DNA of 64,000 nucleotides, from the NCBI GenBank assembly GCA_963797605.1, contig CAWCPX010000009.1:186001-250000 (forward strand), written 5' to 3'. The translations under genes and the position numbers were made by a program. Shown in pieces: positions 34,119 through 43,699 of the stretch (positions are counted from its first letter, which is position 1; each line of letters starts with the position of its first letter). A model generated the notes under the pieces. It was not told where the DNA came from and did no database searches. It saw only the letters and a program-made list of their open reading frames with translations. The DNA is from DASQPR01 sp963797605. Its GTDB lineage: Bacteria > Actinomycetota > Actinomycetes > Mycobacteriales > Micromonosporaceae.

Positions 34119-35069
34119 GTGACCACCCCACAGTTGGAGATCGACCACCTGTCCAAGCGATATGGCAGCGTGGTCGCACTCTCCGACATGACCTTCGATG
34201 TGCGCGCCGGTGAGATCTTCGGCTTCGTCGGCAGCAACGGCGCCGGCAAGACCACCACGATGCGGATCGCGCTCGGCGTGCTGGCCGCGGACGCCGGCGA
34301 GGTGCGGTGGGCCGGCGCCCCGGTCACGTTGGAAACCCGCCGGCTGATCGGCTACATGCCGGAGGAGCGCGGTCTCTACCCCCGGATGCGGGTCGCCGAG
34401 CAGCTGATCTATCTGGCCCGGCTACACGGCATGACGGCACAGCAGGCTGCCGCGGCGACCGACGAGTGGACCGAGCGGCTCGGGGTCGCGGCGCGCCGAG
34501 GCGACGAGGTGCAGAAACTGAGCCTCGGCAACCAGCAACGCGTGCAGCTCGCGGCGGCACTCGTGCACGATCCGCAGATCCTCGTGCTCGACGAGCCGTT
34601 CTCCGGCCTCGACCCGGTCGCGGTCGACGTGATGAGCCAGGTGCTGCGCGACAAGGCCGACGCCGGCATCCCGGTGATGTTCTCCAGCCACCAGCTCGAT
34701 CTGGTGGAACGGATCTGCGACCGCGTCGGCATCGTGCGCGGCGGCTCCATGGTCGCGACCGGCACCGTCGACGAACTCCGCTCCACCGGCGAGGACCGCC
34801 TCGTCGTGGTCGCGCCCGCGGCCCCGGCCGGCTGGGCGGACCCGATTCCGGGGGTCATCGACCCGTCCTACGCCGGGCACCGCACCTCGCTCCAGCTCAC
34901 GGCCGGTGCCGACGATCAGGCCGTGTTGCGGGCCGCCCTCGCGACCGGTCCCGTGCACGAGTTCGCCCGGTCGCGCGCGTCGCTGACCGACCTGTTCCGC
35001 GACATCGTCAACGCCCCCCACCACCCCGGAGTCGAAGCCTCCGAAACCACGATCGGAGTCGCAGCATGA
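34119..35069 (+). CDS. ABC exporter ATPase (NatA / daunorubicin-resistance type)
   Basis: This 316-residue ATPase has Walker A GSNGAGKTT near residue 38, GLYPRMRVAEQLIYLARLHG (Q-loop region), a signature LSLGNQQR that departs from LSGGQ, Walker B ILVLDEPFSGLDP, and FSSHQLDLVE (H-loop). The C-terminal extension of about 90 residues is usual for this exporter group. GTG 34119 has GGAG 8 bases upstream. The stop overlaps the permease start (ATGA). Substrate unknown; sodium, drugs or lipids are possible. Confidence 0.9.
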   Translation: MTTPQLEIDHLSKRYGSVVALSDMTFDVRAGEIFGFVGSNGAGKTTTMRIALGVLAADAGEVRWAGAPVTLETRRLIGYMPEERGLYPRMRVAEQLIYLARLHGMTAQQAAAATDEWTERLGVAARRGDEVQKLSLGNQQRVQLAAALVHDPQILVLDEPFSGLDPVAVDVMSQVLRDKADAGIPVMFSSHQLDLVERICDRVGIVRGGSMVATGTVDELRSTGEDRLVVVAPAAPAGWADPIPGVIDPSYAGHRTSLQLTAGADDQAVLRAALATGPVHEFARSRASLTDLFRDIVNAPHHPGVEASETTIGVAA

Positions 35070-36247
35070 GCGCCGTCTGGCTGATCGCCCGCCGGGAAGT
35101 CACGACTCGGCTGCGGTCGAGGGCGTACCAGATAGCGACGCTGGTCTTGGTTGTGATCTTGGTTGGTCTGGCAGTGGTGCTCAAGCTCATCAGTGGCGGC
35201 GGAGGATCCGACTTCACCGTCGGGCTCACCAGCAACGACGCGTCCCTGGCGGCACCGCTGCACGCCAGCGCGGCGTCGATCAGCCAGACCGTCACCACGA
35301 AGATCGTCGCGGACGAGGCCACCGGCCGGGCGGAGGTCAGCGACGGCAAGCTGGACGCGCTCCTCGTCGGCGACGGGTCGACCGTGCAGGTCATCGTCAA
35401 CCGCGACCTCAACGACACCCTCGGCAACGCACTGCGCGTGCTCGCCGGCCAGCTGGCGTTTTCGCGGCAGATCACGTCGTTGGGCGGCAGTCCGCAAGCG
35501 GTCCAGGCCGCAGTGGCCTCGGCACCGGTCACCGTGACATCGCTGAAGCCGCCGCACACCTACGACACGCAGCGCCTGGTGCTCGGCATCGTGGCCGGCA
35601 TCCTGATTTACCTGTCCCTGCTGATCAACGGGCAAGCGGTCGCGCAGGGCGTCGTCGAGGAGAAATCCAGTCGGGTCGTCGAACTGCTCCTCGCGACCGT
35701 CCGACCGTGGCAGCTCATGGCCGGCAAGGTCACCGGCATCGGCATCGTCGGCCTGCTACAGATCATCGTCATCGGCGCCGCGGGCGTCGCCGCCGGCCTG
35801 CTCACCGGCGTGCTTACGATCTCCGTCTCAGCGGCGGCGAGCACCGTCGTCTGGCTGATCGTGTGGTACCTCCTCGGGTTCTTCGCCTACGCGCTCGCGT
35901 TCGCGGCCGTGGCGGCGCTCGTCTCCCGCCAGGAGGACGTGAACGGTGTAGTCACGCCGGTGCTGATGTTCGTGATCATCGGGTACGTGCTCGGCATCTC
36001 GATCCTGCCGTCCAACCCGGGCAGCCCGCTGATCGAGACGATGTCGTTGATCCCGACGTTCGCGCCGACCCTGATGCCGATGCGCCTCGCGATGGGTGGC
36101 GTGCCGGTGTGGGAATCGATCGTGGCCGTCGCCGGCATCCTGGTGATCATCCCGGCGCTGATCTGGCTATCCGGCCGGATCTACCGCAACGCCGTCGTGC
36201 GCAGCGGTGCCCGGGTCAAGCTCCGCGATGCCTGGCGTGCCAGCTGA
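35066..36247 (+). CDS. ABC-2 type permease (NatB-like)
   Basis: This 393-residue permease has one N-terminal helix (ATLVLVVILVGLAVVLKLIS), a large extracytoplasmic domain (residues about 45-170) and a bundle of five to six helices from about 175, beginning VLGIVAGILIYLSLLINGQA. The loop GVVEEKSSRVVELLLATVRP is the standard coupling motif of ABC-2 permeases. The ATG overlaps the ATPase stop by four bases, so the pair is one transporter. Confidence 0.9.
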   Translation: MSAVWLIARREVTTRLRSRAYQIATLVLVVILVGLAVVLKLISGGGGSDFTVGLTSNDASLAAPLHASAASISQTVTTKIVADEATGRAEVSDGKLDALLVGDGSTVQVIVNRDLNDTLGNALRVLAGQLAFSRQITSLGGSPQAVQAAVASAPVTVTSLKPPHTYDTQRLVLGIVAGILIYLSLLINGQAVAQGVVEEKSSRVVELLLATVRPWQLMAGKVTGIGIVGLLQIIVIGAAGVAAGLLTGVLTISVSAAASTVVWLIVWYLLGFFAYALAFAAVAALVSRQEDVNGVVTPVLMFVIIGYVLGISILPSNPGSPLIETMSLIPTFAPTLMPMRLAMGGVPVWESIVAVAGILVIIPALIWLSGRIYRNAVVRSGARVKLRDAWRAS

Positions 36248-36359
36248 CATCTGGTGATCCGCTCGGTGGTCTGCCGGGCGTGACCGGTTCGCGTGGGCGT
36301 TCCGGCACGCCTGGTAGCCTCGATCGTCCCGACCGTGATCACTTCTCAGGAGGCGTCAG

Positions 36360-36956
36360 ATGGCTGCCCCCGACGCCGGTCTTGGCCGAATCTGGACGAT
36401 TCCCAACGCGATCAGCTTCGCGCGGCTGATCGGCGTGCCCGTCTTCCTCTATCTCTTCCTCAACCACTACACCGTGGCCGCGGTCATCGTGCTCGCGGTC
36501 GGCGGCAGCAGCGACTGGGTCGACGGATACCTCGCGCGCCGGCTCAACCAGGTCAGCCGCCTCGGCGAGCTGATGGACCCGTTCGCCGACCGGCTCTACA
36601 TCTTCGCCACGCTCGTCGCGTTCACGATCCGGGACGTGGTGCCGTGGCAGTTCTTCGTAGCGCTCGTCGCCCGTGACGTGCTGCTGGCGGGGTGTCTGCT
36701 GGTGCTGCGGCGTTACGGCTACGGGCCGCCGCCGGTGCACTACATCGGCAAGACGGCCACGTTCATCCTGCTGGTCGCGTTTCCGCTGCTGTTGTTGGCG
36801 CAGGCGGACATCCCGTGGCACACGTTCTGGTTCGCGACCGGCTGGGCGATGGCCTGGTGGGGCATCGTCCTCTACTGGATCGCCGGCCTTTTCTACGTGA
36901 TCCAGGTCGGCGGCGCGATCAAGGCGGCGCGCCGGAGCCGCCCGGTTCCGACATGA
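36360..36956 (+). CDS. pgsA2: CDP-alcohol phosphatidyltransferase, PgsA2-like
   Basis: This 198-residue membrane enzyme would transfer a phosphatidyl group from CDP-diacylglycerol to an alcohol. The full catalytic signature is seen: SDWVDGYLARRLNQVSRLGE then LMDPFADR, that is DG-x2-AR-x8-G-x3-D-x3-D. About five to six helices surround it. The ATG 36360 has AGGAGG upstream with good spacing. It is the first gene of the block that matches mycobacterial Rv1822-Rv1832, where the equivalent is PgsA2; the acceptor alcohol remains uncertain. Confidence 0.85.
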   Translation: MAAPDAGLGRIWTIPNAISFARLIGVPVFLYLFLNHYTVAAVIVLAVGGSSDWVDGYLARRLNQVSRLGELMDPFADRLYIFATLVAFTIRDVVPWQFFVALVARDVLLAGCLLVLRRYGYGPPPVHYIGKTATFILLVAFPLLLLAQADIPWHTFWFATGWAMAWWGIVLYWIAGLFYVIQVGGAIKAARRSRPVPT

Positions 36957-37017
36957 GCGAGCTCGTCGGAGCGGATCGTGGCGCGGCACGGTCGCGGCCG
37001 GCGAAGCGGGGGCGGAC

Positions 37018-37947
37018 ATGAGCGACCCGAAGCCGTCGTCGACGCCCCCGCCGGGAGCGCCCACGTCGCAGCCGTCCCCGCCGCAGCGGACCTTCACGCC
37101 GGACTTCCTGCTGGAGATGTTCGCGAATCCGCTGGACGCCGGCTACGCGGACGCGGCACGGCGGCGGGAGCGCGTGGGACCTCCGGGCCCGGCGAACCGC
37201 CGCACCGGGTTCATCGTCCGCACGATCGTGCTGATCGCCACGGGTCTGTTGCTCGCGATCGCGTACCAGCAGACGATCGCGGCCGCCCCGGCCACCAGTG
37301 ACGCGCGCAAGGGTCTCGTGACCGACATCCAGGCCCGGCAGGCGGACACCGACGCGATGCAGCGCCAGGCCGACGCGCTCCGGCAGCAGGTGTCCTCGCT
37401 CCGGGACGCCCAGATCGGCACATCGGGCGCGCAGGCGCTCCGTGACCTGGAGGCCCGCACCGGGCTGGCCGCGGTGCGGGGCGACGGCGTCGTGGTCACG
37501 ATGGCCGACGGGCCGGTGCCGGTCGACCCGGTGACCGGCAAGGCGACCGGCGAAAACCTCGGCCGGGTGCTCGACGCGGACCTGCAGAACGTGGTCAACG
37601 AACTGTGGCACGACGGCGCGGAGGCGATCTCGATCAACGGGAAGCGGCTGACCGTGACGTCGACGATCCGGGCCGCCGGCAGCGCGATCCTGGTCGACTT
37701 CCAGCCGATCAACCAGCCGTACAAGATCTCCGCGATCGGCCCGCCATCCCTCGAGGACGGGCTGCGCGCCTCGCCGACGGGTCAGCTCTACGCGCGGTTG
37801 ACGCAGACCTACGGTATGCATTTCACGATCGCACAGGCCGACAACCTGTCGCTGCCCGCCGCCGCCGATCCTCAGCTGCGCTACGCGACGACCGTCAAAC
37901 CACCGGCGCCACCCTCGCCGTCCCCCTCGTCCACCGGAGGTCGCTGA
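37018..37947 (+). CDS. DUF881 family membrane protein (first)
   Basis: This 309-residue protein has a Pro-rich cytoplasmic N-terminus, a single membrane helix at about residues 67-84 (TIVLIATGLLLAIAYQQ), a coiled coil (about 97-140) and the extracytoplasmic DUF881 domain with RGDGVVVTMADGPVPV and NELWHDGAEAISINGKRLT. It corresponds by order to Rv1823. DUF881 proteins are linked to cell division or envelope work in Gram-positive bacteria without a firm function. Its stop overlaps the next gene (TGATG). Confidence 0.88.
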   Translation: MSDPKPSSTPPPGAPTSQPSPPQRTFTPDFLLEMFANPLDAGYADAARRRERVGPPGPANRRTGFIVRTIVLIATGLLLAIAYQQTIAAAPATSDARKGLVTDIQARQADTDAMQRQADALRQQVSSLRDAQIGTSGAQALRDLEARTGLAAVRGDGVVVTMADGPVPVDPVTGKATGENLGRVLDADLQNVVNELWHDGAEAISINGKRLTVTSTIRAAGSAILVDFQPINQPYKISAIGPPSLEDGLRASPTGQLYARLTQTYGMHFTIAQADNLSLPAAADPQLRYATTVKPPAPPSPSPSSTGGR

Positions 37948-38279
37948 TGTTCGCCGTACTCGCGATGATTGTGGGGGTGGTGCTCGGTGTCGTCCTGGAA
38001 CCGACGGTGCCACTCGCCCTCCAGCCCTACCTCCCGATCGCCGTCGTGGCCGCGCTGGACGCCGTTTTCGGTGGCATCCGGGCCCGTCTCGACGGTATTT
38101 TCGACGACAAGCAGTTCGTGATCTCGTTCGTCTCGAACGTGCTCGTGGCCGCGCTCATCGTCTACCTCGGCGACCAGTTGGGCGTCGGCGGTCAGCTGTC
38201 GACCGGCGTGGTCGTCGTGCTCGGCGTGCGCATCTTCGGCAACGTCGCGGCGATCCGCCGGCACCTGTTCAAGGCGTAA
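37947..38279 (+). CDS. sbp: Small basic protein (DUF1290) Sbp
   Basis: This 110-residue membrane protein has three to four helices and the conserved stretch PYLPIAVVAALDAVFGGIRA, then DDKQFVISFVSNVLVAALI. It matches the small basic protein that always lies between two DUF881 genes in actinobacteria (Rv1824 equivalent). The ATG overlaps the upstream stop by one base. Confidence 0.9.
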   Translation: MFAVLAMIVGVVLGVVLEPTVPLALQPYLPIAVVAALDAVFGGIRARLDGIFDDKQFVISFVSNVLVAALIVYLGDQLGVGGQLSTGVVVVLGVRIFGNVAAIRRHLFKA

Positions 38280-38288
38280 GGCGAGGAC

Positions 38289-39376
38289 ATGACCGACGAT
38301 CACAGTCAACTTCCCGACCCCGACCCCGACATGGGTACGGCCGGCGGCACGGCTGACGATCAGACCGTGCGAGTTCCGTCCGCAAACCCGGAGGCGCCGA
38401 ACCCGTCCGAGCCGACCGGTGCGGACACCGTCGCCGCCGCGGAGCCGCGAGAAACCGTGGCATCGCCGAAAACCGACCCCGAACCCACAGCCGAAACCAC
38501 CTCCGAAACCAGCCCCGAACCCGCCGACGCTGACCACGCGGACATCGACGTCCCCACGGTCCCGAATCGGGTCGCGAAGCCGAAACCGCCCACCGCGCCG
38601 GCTTCCGACCGTATCCGTACCCATGGCCGCCTCTTCCGGGTTTGACTGGCGAGGTGGCATGCGCCGCCTCGCGCACCCGCGCATCACCGGTGCCGGTGCG
38701 CTGATCGCCTTGCTCGTCGGCCTTCTCGGCTTCGCGTTGATCGTGCAGGTGAAGAGCAACTCCAACTCGTCGACGCTCGCCAACGACCGCCCCGACGACC
38801 TCGTGCGGATCCTCTCCGACCTCGACGGCCGCAAAGACCGGCTCGGCACGGAGATCACGTCGCTGCAGGCGCAACAACGCCAGCTCAGCTCGGGTGCGCA
38901 GGGTCGCGAAGCCGCGCTGCAGGCCGCTCAGCAGCGCGCCGACGAGCTCGGCATCCTCGCCGGCACGCTGCCCGCGACCGGCCCCGGCCTCGTGATCACG
39001 CTGCAACCGGCTGCCGGCAAGTCGATCGACCAGCGAACTCGTGCTGGAGGCGGTGGAAGCGCTCCGGGACGCCGGCGGCGAGGCGATGCAGATCTCGGGC
39101 GCCACCGGGCCCGCCGTGCGCATCGTGGCGTCCAGCTGGTTCATCGACGGCCCGAACGGTTCCGTGATCGTCGACGGGCAGGCGCTGACCGGTTCACTCG
39201 CGCTGACCGTCATCGGCGATCCGCAGACGATGCAGACCGCGCTCACGATTCCCGGCGAGGTCGACGACATGGTCAAGCAGGCGGGCGGTAACGTGCTCGT
39301 CGAAACGCCGGGCACGGTGACCGTCAGCGCGCTGCACGCCACCACGCCGGCGAAATACGCCCATCCGGTGTCGTGA
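38289..39376 (+). CDS. DUF881 family membrane protein (second; frame-broken)
   Basis: The DUF881 part starts SSGFDWRGGMRRLAHPRITG, with a helix GALIALLVGLLGFALIVQVK, a coiled coil, and later the conserved AGGEAMQISGATGPAVRIVA and ASSWFIDGPNGSVIVDGQAL. An indel near 39033 separates the last 110 residues. The N-terminal 118 residues, from ATG 38289, are an acidic Pro/Thr/Glu-rich tail in another frame that breaks near 38620. If that is not one gene, translation may begin at ATG 38623. The order matches Rv1825. It is likely intact in the organism. Confidence 0.8.
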
Positions 39377-39403
39377 GCGCCACCGTTTCTTCCACGAAAG
39401 TGA

Positions 39404-39787
39404 GTGACGTTGATTCCCGACGATCTGCGCTACACCAACGACCATGAGTGGGTCGCACCCGGCTCGGCGACGGTGCGCGTGGGCATCACCCACTTCGCGC
39501 AAGACGCCCTCGGTGACATCGTCTACGTGCAGCTGCCCGACGAGGGCACGGCGCTCGACGCCGGGCAGTCGTTCGGTGAGGTCGAGTCGACCAAGAGCGT
39601 GTCCGAGATCTACGCGCCGATCAGCGGCACCGTGGTGCGCCGCAACGACGCCGTGGCGGACTCGCCGGAGCTGATCAACACCGACCCGTACGGTGCCGGC
39701 TGGCTCGTGGAGATCGAACCGACCGATGACGGCGACGTCGACGGCCTTCTCGACGCCAAGGCGTACCGGGAGTTGACGGCGTCCTGA
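39404..39787 (+). CDS. gcvH: Glycine cleavage system H protein
   Basis: This 127-residue lipoyl carrier shuttles the aminomethyl group between the P, T and L proteins. The lipoylation site is the Lys in FGEVESTKSVSEIYAP (about residue 66), and the N-terminus IPDDLRYTNDHEWVAPG is typical. GTG 39404 gives two extra residues; the TTG at 39410, giving MIPDDLRY, fits relatives better and is a real alternative. No gcvT is in this window; gcvP is 5 kb downstream. Confidence 0.93.
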   Translation: MTLIPDDLRYTNDHEWVAPGSATVRVGITHFAQDALGDIVYVQLPDEGTALDAGQSFGEVESTKSVSEIYAPISGTVVRRNDAVADSPELINTDPYGAGWLVEIEPTDDGDVDGLLDAKAYRELTAS

Positions 39788-39934
39788 CCGACGTGGAGTG
39801 CCCGTTACCGACCGCGCGCACCCGGGTTGTCCGGGTGTGTCGCGGATCTTTGGCGCGTCCGGTTGACCCTTTGAATGCGCCGTCGCTACGCTCGCTCAGT
39901 CGAGAGATCAGCCAATTACCCGTAAGGTGGACCG

Positions 39935-40384
39935 ATGACGCGCCCAGACGACGAGTTCCCCCCGCTCGACGTCACGTCGACGCTGCACCTTGGCGCCCTC
40001 GATGACGTGCTCGACGGCCCCGCCGGGGAGCCCGATGTCGCACCCAGCCGGGTCGCGGGCTCGCTCCCGCCCGGCACCGCTCTGCTCGTGGTGCGGCGTG
40101 GCCCCAACGCGGGAGCCCGCTTCCTGCTCGATCACGACGTGACCACGAGCGGCCGGCACCCCGACAGCGACATCTTCCTCGACGATGTCACGGTCTCCCG
40201 CCGGCACGCCGAGTTCCACCGCGACGGCGCGACCTTCACGGTGCGCGACGTCGGCAGCCTCAACGGCACCTACGTCAACCGTGAGCGCGTCGAGGCCGCG
40301 ACCCTCTCCAGCGGCGATGAGGTGCAGATCGGCAAATTCCGGCTGGTCCTGATCGCTGGGCCGCGTCCCGACGAGGTGTCATGA
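39935..40384 (+). CDS. garA: GarA / OdhI-like FHA regulator of 2-oxoglutarate metabolism
   Basis: This 149-residue protein has an N-terminal phospho-acceptor segment (DVTSTLHLGALDD, with the Thr equivalent to the ETTS motif of GarA) and a C-terminal FHA domain: TSGRHPDSDIFLDDVTVSRR then HAEFH and GSLNGTYVNRERVE. In mycobacteria and corynebacteria the phosphorylated form folds back on its own FHA, and the free form inhibits 2-oxoglutarate dehydrogenase. TAAGGT (39923-39928) lies 6 bases before ATG 39935, a leaderless promoter. Order matches Rv1827. Confidence 0.9.
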   Translation: MTRPDDEFPPLDVTSTLHLGALDDVLDGPAGEPDVAPSRVAGSLPPGTALLVVRRGPNAGARFLLDHDVTTSGRHPDSDIFLDDVTVSRRHAEFHRDGATFTVRDVGSLNGTYVNRERVEAATLSSGDEVQIGKFRLVLIAGPRPDEVS

Positions 40385-40421
40385 CGCGGCACGCGGCCGA
40401 GGGTCACCGAGGCCGGCTTCG

Positions 40422-41180
40422 GTGACCGGGGCCGCCGCGGCGGCCGCAGATTCCTCGCCCGATCCCTCGTTCGGCGCGTCGCCGCTGATGAGCATCGGTG
40501 AAGTCCTCGCTCGGCTCCGTGACGACTTTCCCGACATCACGATCTCGAAGCTGCGGTTCCTCGAGGCCGAAGGTTTGGTCGATCCACAGCGGACGGCCGC
40601 CGGCTACCGCAAGTATTCGACGGTCGACGTCCAGCGTCTCGGATTCGTGCTGGCCGCCCAACGTGACCGATTCCTGCCACTTCGGGTGATCCGCGACCAA
40701 CTTGAAGCGCTCGACAAAGGCGATGCCGCCGTGCTCGACGGGTTCGCCGAGCACGGCCTCCGGCGCACCGGCCCGTCCGCGATCGATGACGAGCCGCCCG
40801 CCCCGGTCCCGTCCCGGGTGCACCGCGACGTGCTGCTGCAGCGCTCCGGCCTGCTCGACCGCCAGCTCGCCGAACTCGAAGACGCCGGCCTCGTCGTCGC
40901 GAGCAGCCCGGGGTGGTACGACGCCGACGCCGTCATCGTGGCCACCGTCGCCGCGAACCTGGCCGCGCTCGGCATCGGCGTACGGCACCTGCGCGGCTAC
41001 CGGACCGCGGCGGATCGCGAGGTGGGATTGTTCACGGCCCTGATTGCGCCCTTGGCGAAGTCGTCCTCGCCCGCCGCTCACGCCCGGGCCCAGGAGGCGT
41101 TGCGGGAGCTGACATCCCTGTCACAGCAGCTGCACGCTGCGCTTGTGCGGGTCGGCCTGCGCGGCACTCTCGGTCAGTGA
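40422..41180 (+). CDS. ftsR: FtsR-like MerR-family regulator
   Basis: This 252-residue MerR-type protein has the winged helix-turn-helix at residues about 22-90, MSIGEVLARLRDDFPDITIS then KLRFLEAEGLVDPQRTAAGY. Its C-terminal half is a long helical domain without metal-binding cysteines. It matches Rv1828/FtsR, a regulator of ftsZ in corynebacteria. The start GTG 40422 is 37 bases after garA, so it may share its transcript. Confidence 0.88.
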   Translation: MTGAAAAAADSSPDPSFGASPLMSIGEVLARLRDDFPDITISKLRFLEAEGLVDPQRTAAGYRKYSTVDVQRLGFVLAAQRDRFLPLRVIRDQLEALDKGDAAVLDGFAEHGLRRTGPSAIDDEPPAPVPSRVHRDVLLQRSGLLDRQLAELEDAGLVVASSPGWYDADAVIVATVAANLAALGIGVRHLRGYRTAADREVGLFTALIAPLAKSSSPAAHARAQEALRELTSLSQQLHAALVRVGLRGTLGQ

Positions 41181-41348
41181 CGCGGGCTCCTCAGCCGATA
41201 ATCGGCGGCTGACGGCTCCCGGACGGGCCGGTGGGCCGGGTTCGGCGGCTGGTGTCGTAGGCTCGACGCAGCGGCATCCACCGCCCTGCGCGTGTAGCGT
41301 GCAGGAAGAACCGAGTCGGCGAAGAGCAACAGGCGGACGGAGGCGGCG

Positions 41349-41814
41349 GTGCGCGAGCTGAGCGTGGTCGGTGTTCGGGTGGAGCTACCCAGCAACCAGC
41401 CGATCGTGCTGCTCAAGGAGGTCGATGGAGACCGTTATCTGCCGATCTGGATCGGCGCGGTCGAGGCCACCGCGATCGCCTATGAGCAGCAGGGCGTCAA
41501 GCCGCCCGCGACCGCTGACCCACGACCTGTTGCGTGACATCCTCACGGCGCTCGACGCGCCGCTGCGCGCGGTCGAGATCATGGAACTCAAGGACAACGT
41601 CTACTTCGCCGATCTGCTCCTCGGCGACGGTGTCCGGGTCTCGGCCCGGCCGAGCGACTCGATCGCCCTCGCACTGCGCGTCGGCGCCCCGATCCGCTGC
41701 GCCGAACAGATCCTCACCGAGGTCGGGATCATCATCCCCGACGAGCAGGAGGACGAAGTCGAGAAGTTCCGGGAGTTCCTTGAGCAGGTCACGCCGGAAG
41801 ACTTCGCGGGCTGA
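41349..41814 (+). CDS. Bifunctional nuclease family protein, DUF151 (one frame break)
   Basis: This protein of about 155 residues matches the DUF151 (BFN) family: ELSVVGVRVELPSNQPIVLL near the start and LPIWIGAVEATAIAYEQQGV, then after a break near 41508 RPLTHDLLRDILTALDAPLR and DSIALALRVGAPI. The break is one base and both halves are well conserved. GTG 41349 has GGAGG upstream. It corresponds by order to Rv1829. Activity in actinobacteria is not established. Confidence 0.85.
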
Positions 41815-41926
41815 CCGGTCGTTTCGGTTCTCGCTCGGCGTGTCGGCGGGTCAGGTAGCCGTCCGCGGCAGCCCGGGCGGCTAATGTTGAGCCGTCGGAA
41901 TCAGGTGGAGTTTCCCGGCTGTGTCA

Positions 41927-41971
41927 GTGATCTCTCAGTTAGTGATCTCTCGGTCGGTGATCTCTCGTGGG
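41927..41971 (+). repeat. 15-bp tandem repeat in the merR leader
   Basis: Three adjoining units beginning gtgatctctc (41927, 41942, 41957) lie just before the SD of the merR gene. They could be a multi-site operator or a neutral minisatellite. Confidence 0.85.
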
Positions 41972-41984
41972 GAGGCCAGCACAA

Positions 41985-42584
41985 GTGCAGGACCACCCAG
42001 ACCCCAACGACAGTCCCAACGGCGGCGCCGCACCCGTCGACGGTGAAGGTCTCGGCTACCGCGGCGTGACCGCCTGCAACGCCGTCACGATCAGCTACCG
42101 GCAACTCGACTACTGGGCCCGCACCGGCCTGGTCGTGCCCAGCGTCCGCGACGCCTCCGGTTCCGGCACCCAGCGGCTCTACTCGTTCCGCGACATGGTC
42201 GTGCTGAAAGTCGTCAAACGCCTCCTCGACGCCGGCGTCTCACTGCAGAACATCCGCAAGGCCATCGAAGCGCTCCGGTCACGCGGCGCTGAGGATCTGG
42301 CTCAGATCACGCTGATCTCCGACGGCACCACGGTCTACGAGTGCCGTTCGCCCGAGGAGGTCGTCGACCTGTTGCAGGGCGGCCAGGGCGTGTTCGGCAT
42401 CGCGATCAGCGGCGCCTTCAAGGAGATCCAGGGTTCGCTGGCGCAGCTTCCGGCCGAGCCGGCGATCGCGGAGCCGATGCCCTCCGAGCCGGCCCAGCCC
42501 GACGTCGTGGCCGGTGCGACCGCTGGCGGTGTGAGCGCGGCTGACGAACTCGCGGCTCGTCGCGCCCGCCGCCGGGCTGGCTGA
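41985..42584 (+). CDS. MerR-family regulator (Rv1830-like)
   Basis: This 199-residue regulator has the MerR DNA-binding domain at about residues 20-85 with TISYRQLDYWARTGLVVPSV and GTQRLYSFRDMVVLKVVKRL. The C-terminal part contains AQITLISDGTTVYECRSPEE and lacks cysteines of metal sensors. GTG 41985 is preferred because GGAGG lies 9 bases upstream. It is the fourth regulator-type gene of the gcvH-garA block. Confidence 0.85.
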   Translation: MQDHPDPNDSPNGGAAPVDGEGLGYRGVTACNAVTISYRQLDYWARTGLVVPSVRDASGSGTQRLYSFRDMVVLKVVKRLLDAGVSLQNIRKAIEALRSRGAEDLAQITLISDGTTVYECRSPEEVVDLLQGGQGVFGIAISGAFKEIQGSLAQLPAEPAIAEPMPSEPAQPDVVAGATAGGVSAADELAARRARRRAG

Positions 42585-42846
42585 CGTTTTCGTCGCTTTC
42601 GGGGTTCCTCGGAAATTCAGATCCTGGTTCGGAGCGCCTAGCCGAGCGTGAAGACTCCACGATGCTGTGCCGGTTTCAGGACCCGACTGGTCCGATATGT
42701 CTTTGATGCGCTCTCCGGGCCGTTTGGGGTGTATGGGGCCTGCGATTCCGTAGTCGCTTCGGGCCGCGGCGCCGATGGCTCGATCGCGCCGGGCGCGTTT
42801 CCGGAGCCGTCGTGCCAGTCCGGGCCGGGGGCGGCTGCATGCTTAC

Positions 42847-42921
42847 GTGACACGCCGATGGGCTCGGACTCCCGACGCCACCGTCGGTTCGGCTGACCGT
42901 CGGCAGCGCTGGTGTCCGGGG
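42847..42921. repeat. Palindromic repeat element, copy 5 (truncated)
   Basis: This copy has gtgacacgccgatgggctcgg at its left end and gcgctggtgtccgggg at the right. The right arm is lost after about 42921, so it cannot form the full hairpin. Confidence 0.65.
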
Positions 42922-43014
42922 TTAAGTCTCGACGATCCGGTTCTGTGGCCCGAATCGAGAGTTGCCGTGGCCGGGGTTTCGTCGGCGAGTTCCGGGCAGC
43001 GGCGACACGCTTAC

Positions 43015-43108
43015 GTGACACGCCGATGGGCTTGGATTTCCGACGCCACGGTCGGTTTGACCGGTCGTCGGCAGCGCTGGTGTCGGAAATCCGGCGGCCC
43101 GCGTGTCG
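43015..43108. repeat. Palindromic repeat element, copy 6
   Basis: The left arm has gtgacacgcc and ttggatttccgacgcc; the right has ggtgtcggaaatccgg and ends gcgtgtcg. It is nearly identical to copy 7. Confidence 0.85.
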
Positions 43109-43331
43109 CCACGCCGGGCGTCGACGCGCCGGGGCGCCCGTCTCGCTACTGCCGCGGCAACGAGTTTCGCCACTGCGGCGACAGCGACGGCTCAAGAGCC
43201 GACCGCCGATCTTGGTGTCGCGGCAACTCGGCATGGTCGGCAGAACTGTTCGGTTGCCGCGGGTCGCCGCGGGGATCGGTGCGGTGGCCGCGTGATTGGG
43301 GTGAGTTTCGACGGTCGACGGAAACGCGGCG

Positions 43332-43570
43332 GGGTCGTCGGCCTGCGGGCTCGGAACGGTGCGTCGGCTGTGGAGTTGCGGTCGGCGCGGCTGGGTCGTC
43401 GGGTCGCGGGCACGGGACGGTGCGTCGGCTGTGGAGTTGCGGTCGGCGCGGCTGGGTCGTCGGCCCGCAGGCTCGGAACGGTGCGTCGGGTGCGGAAACG
43501 CGGCCGGCGCGATCGAGTCGTCGGCGCGGGCTCGGAACGGCGCGGTGGCTACGGGGCCACGGCCGGCCCG
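43332..43570. repeat. 61-bp tandem repeat, about four copies
   Basis: Units begin with gggtcgtcgg or gagtcgtcgg at 43332, 43393, 43454 and 43515, exactly 61 bases apart, and contain gctcggaacggtgcgtcgg. The last copy is more diverged. The period is not a multiple of three, which argues against a coding function. Confidence 0.9.
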
Positions 43571-43699
43571 TATGTCATGGAACGCCCGAAACGCGCACCA
43601 CACCACACCACACCACACCACACGACACGACACGCTCGCGCCGGCCGCGTTTCCGGAGCCGCCGCACCGTTCCGGGCCGAACCGCGACGACACGCTTAC

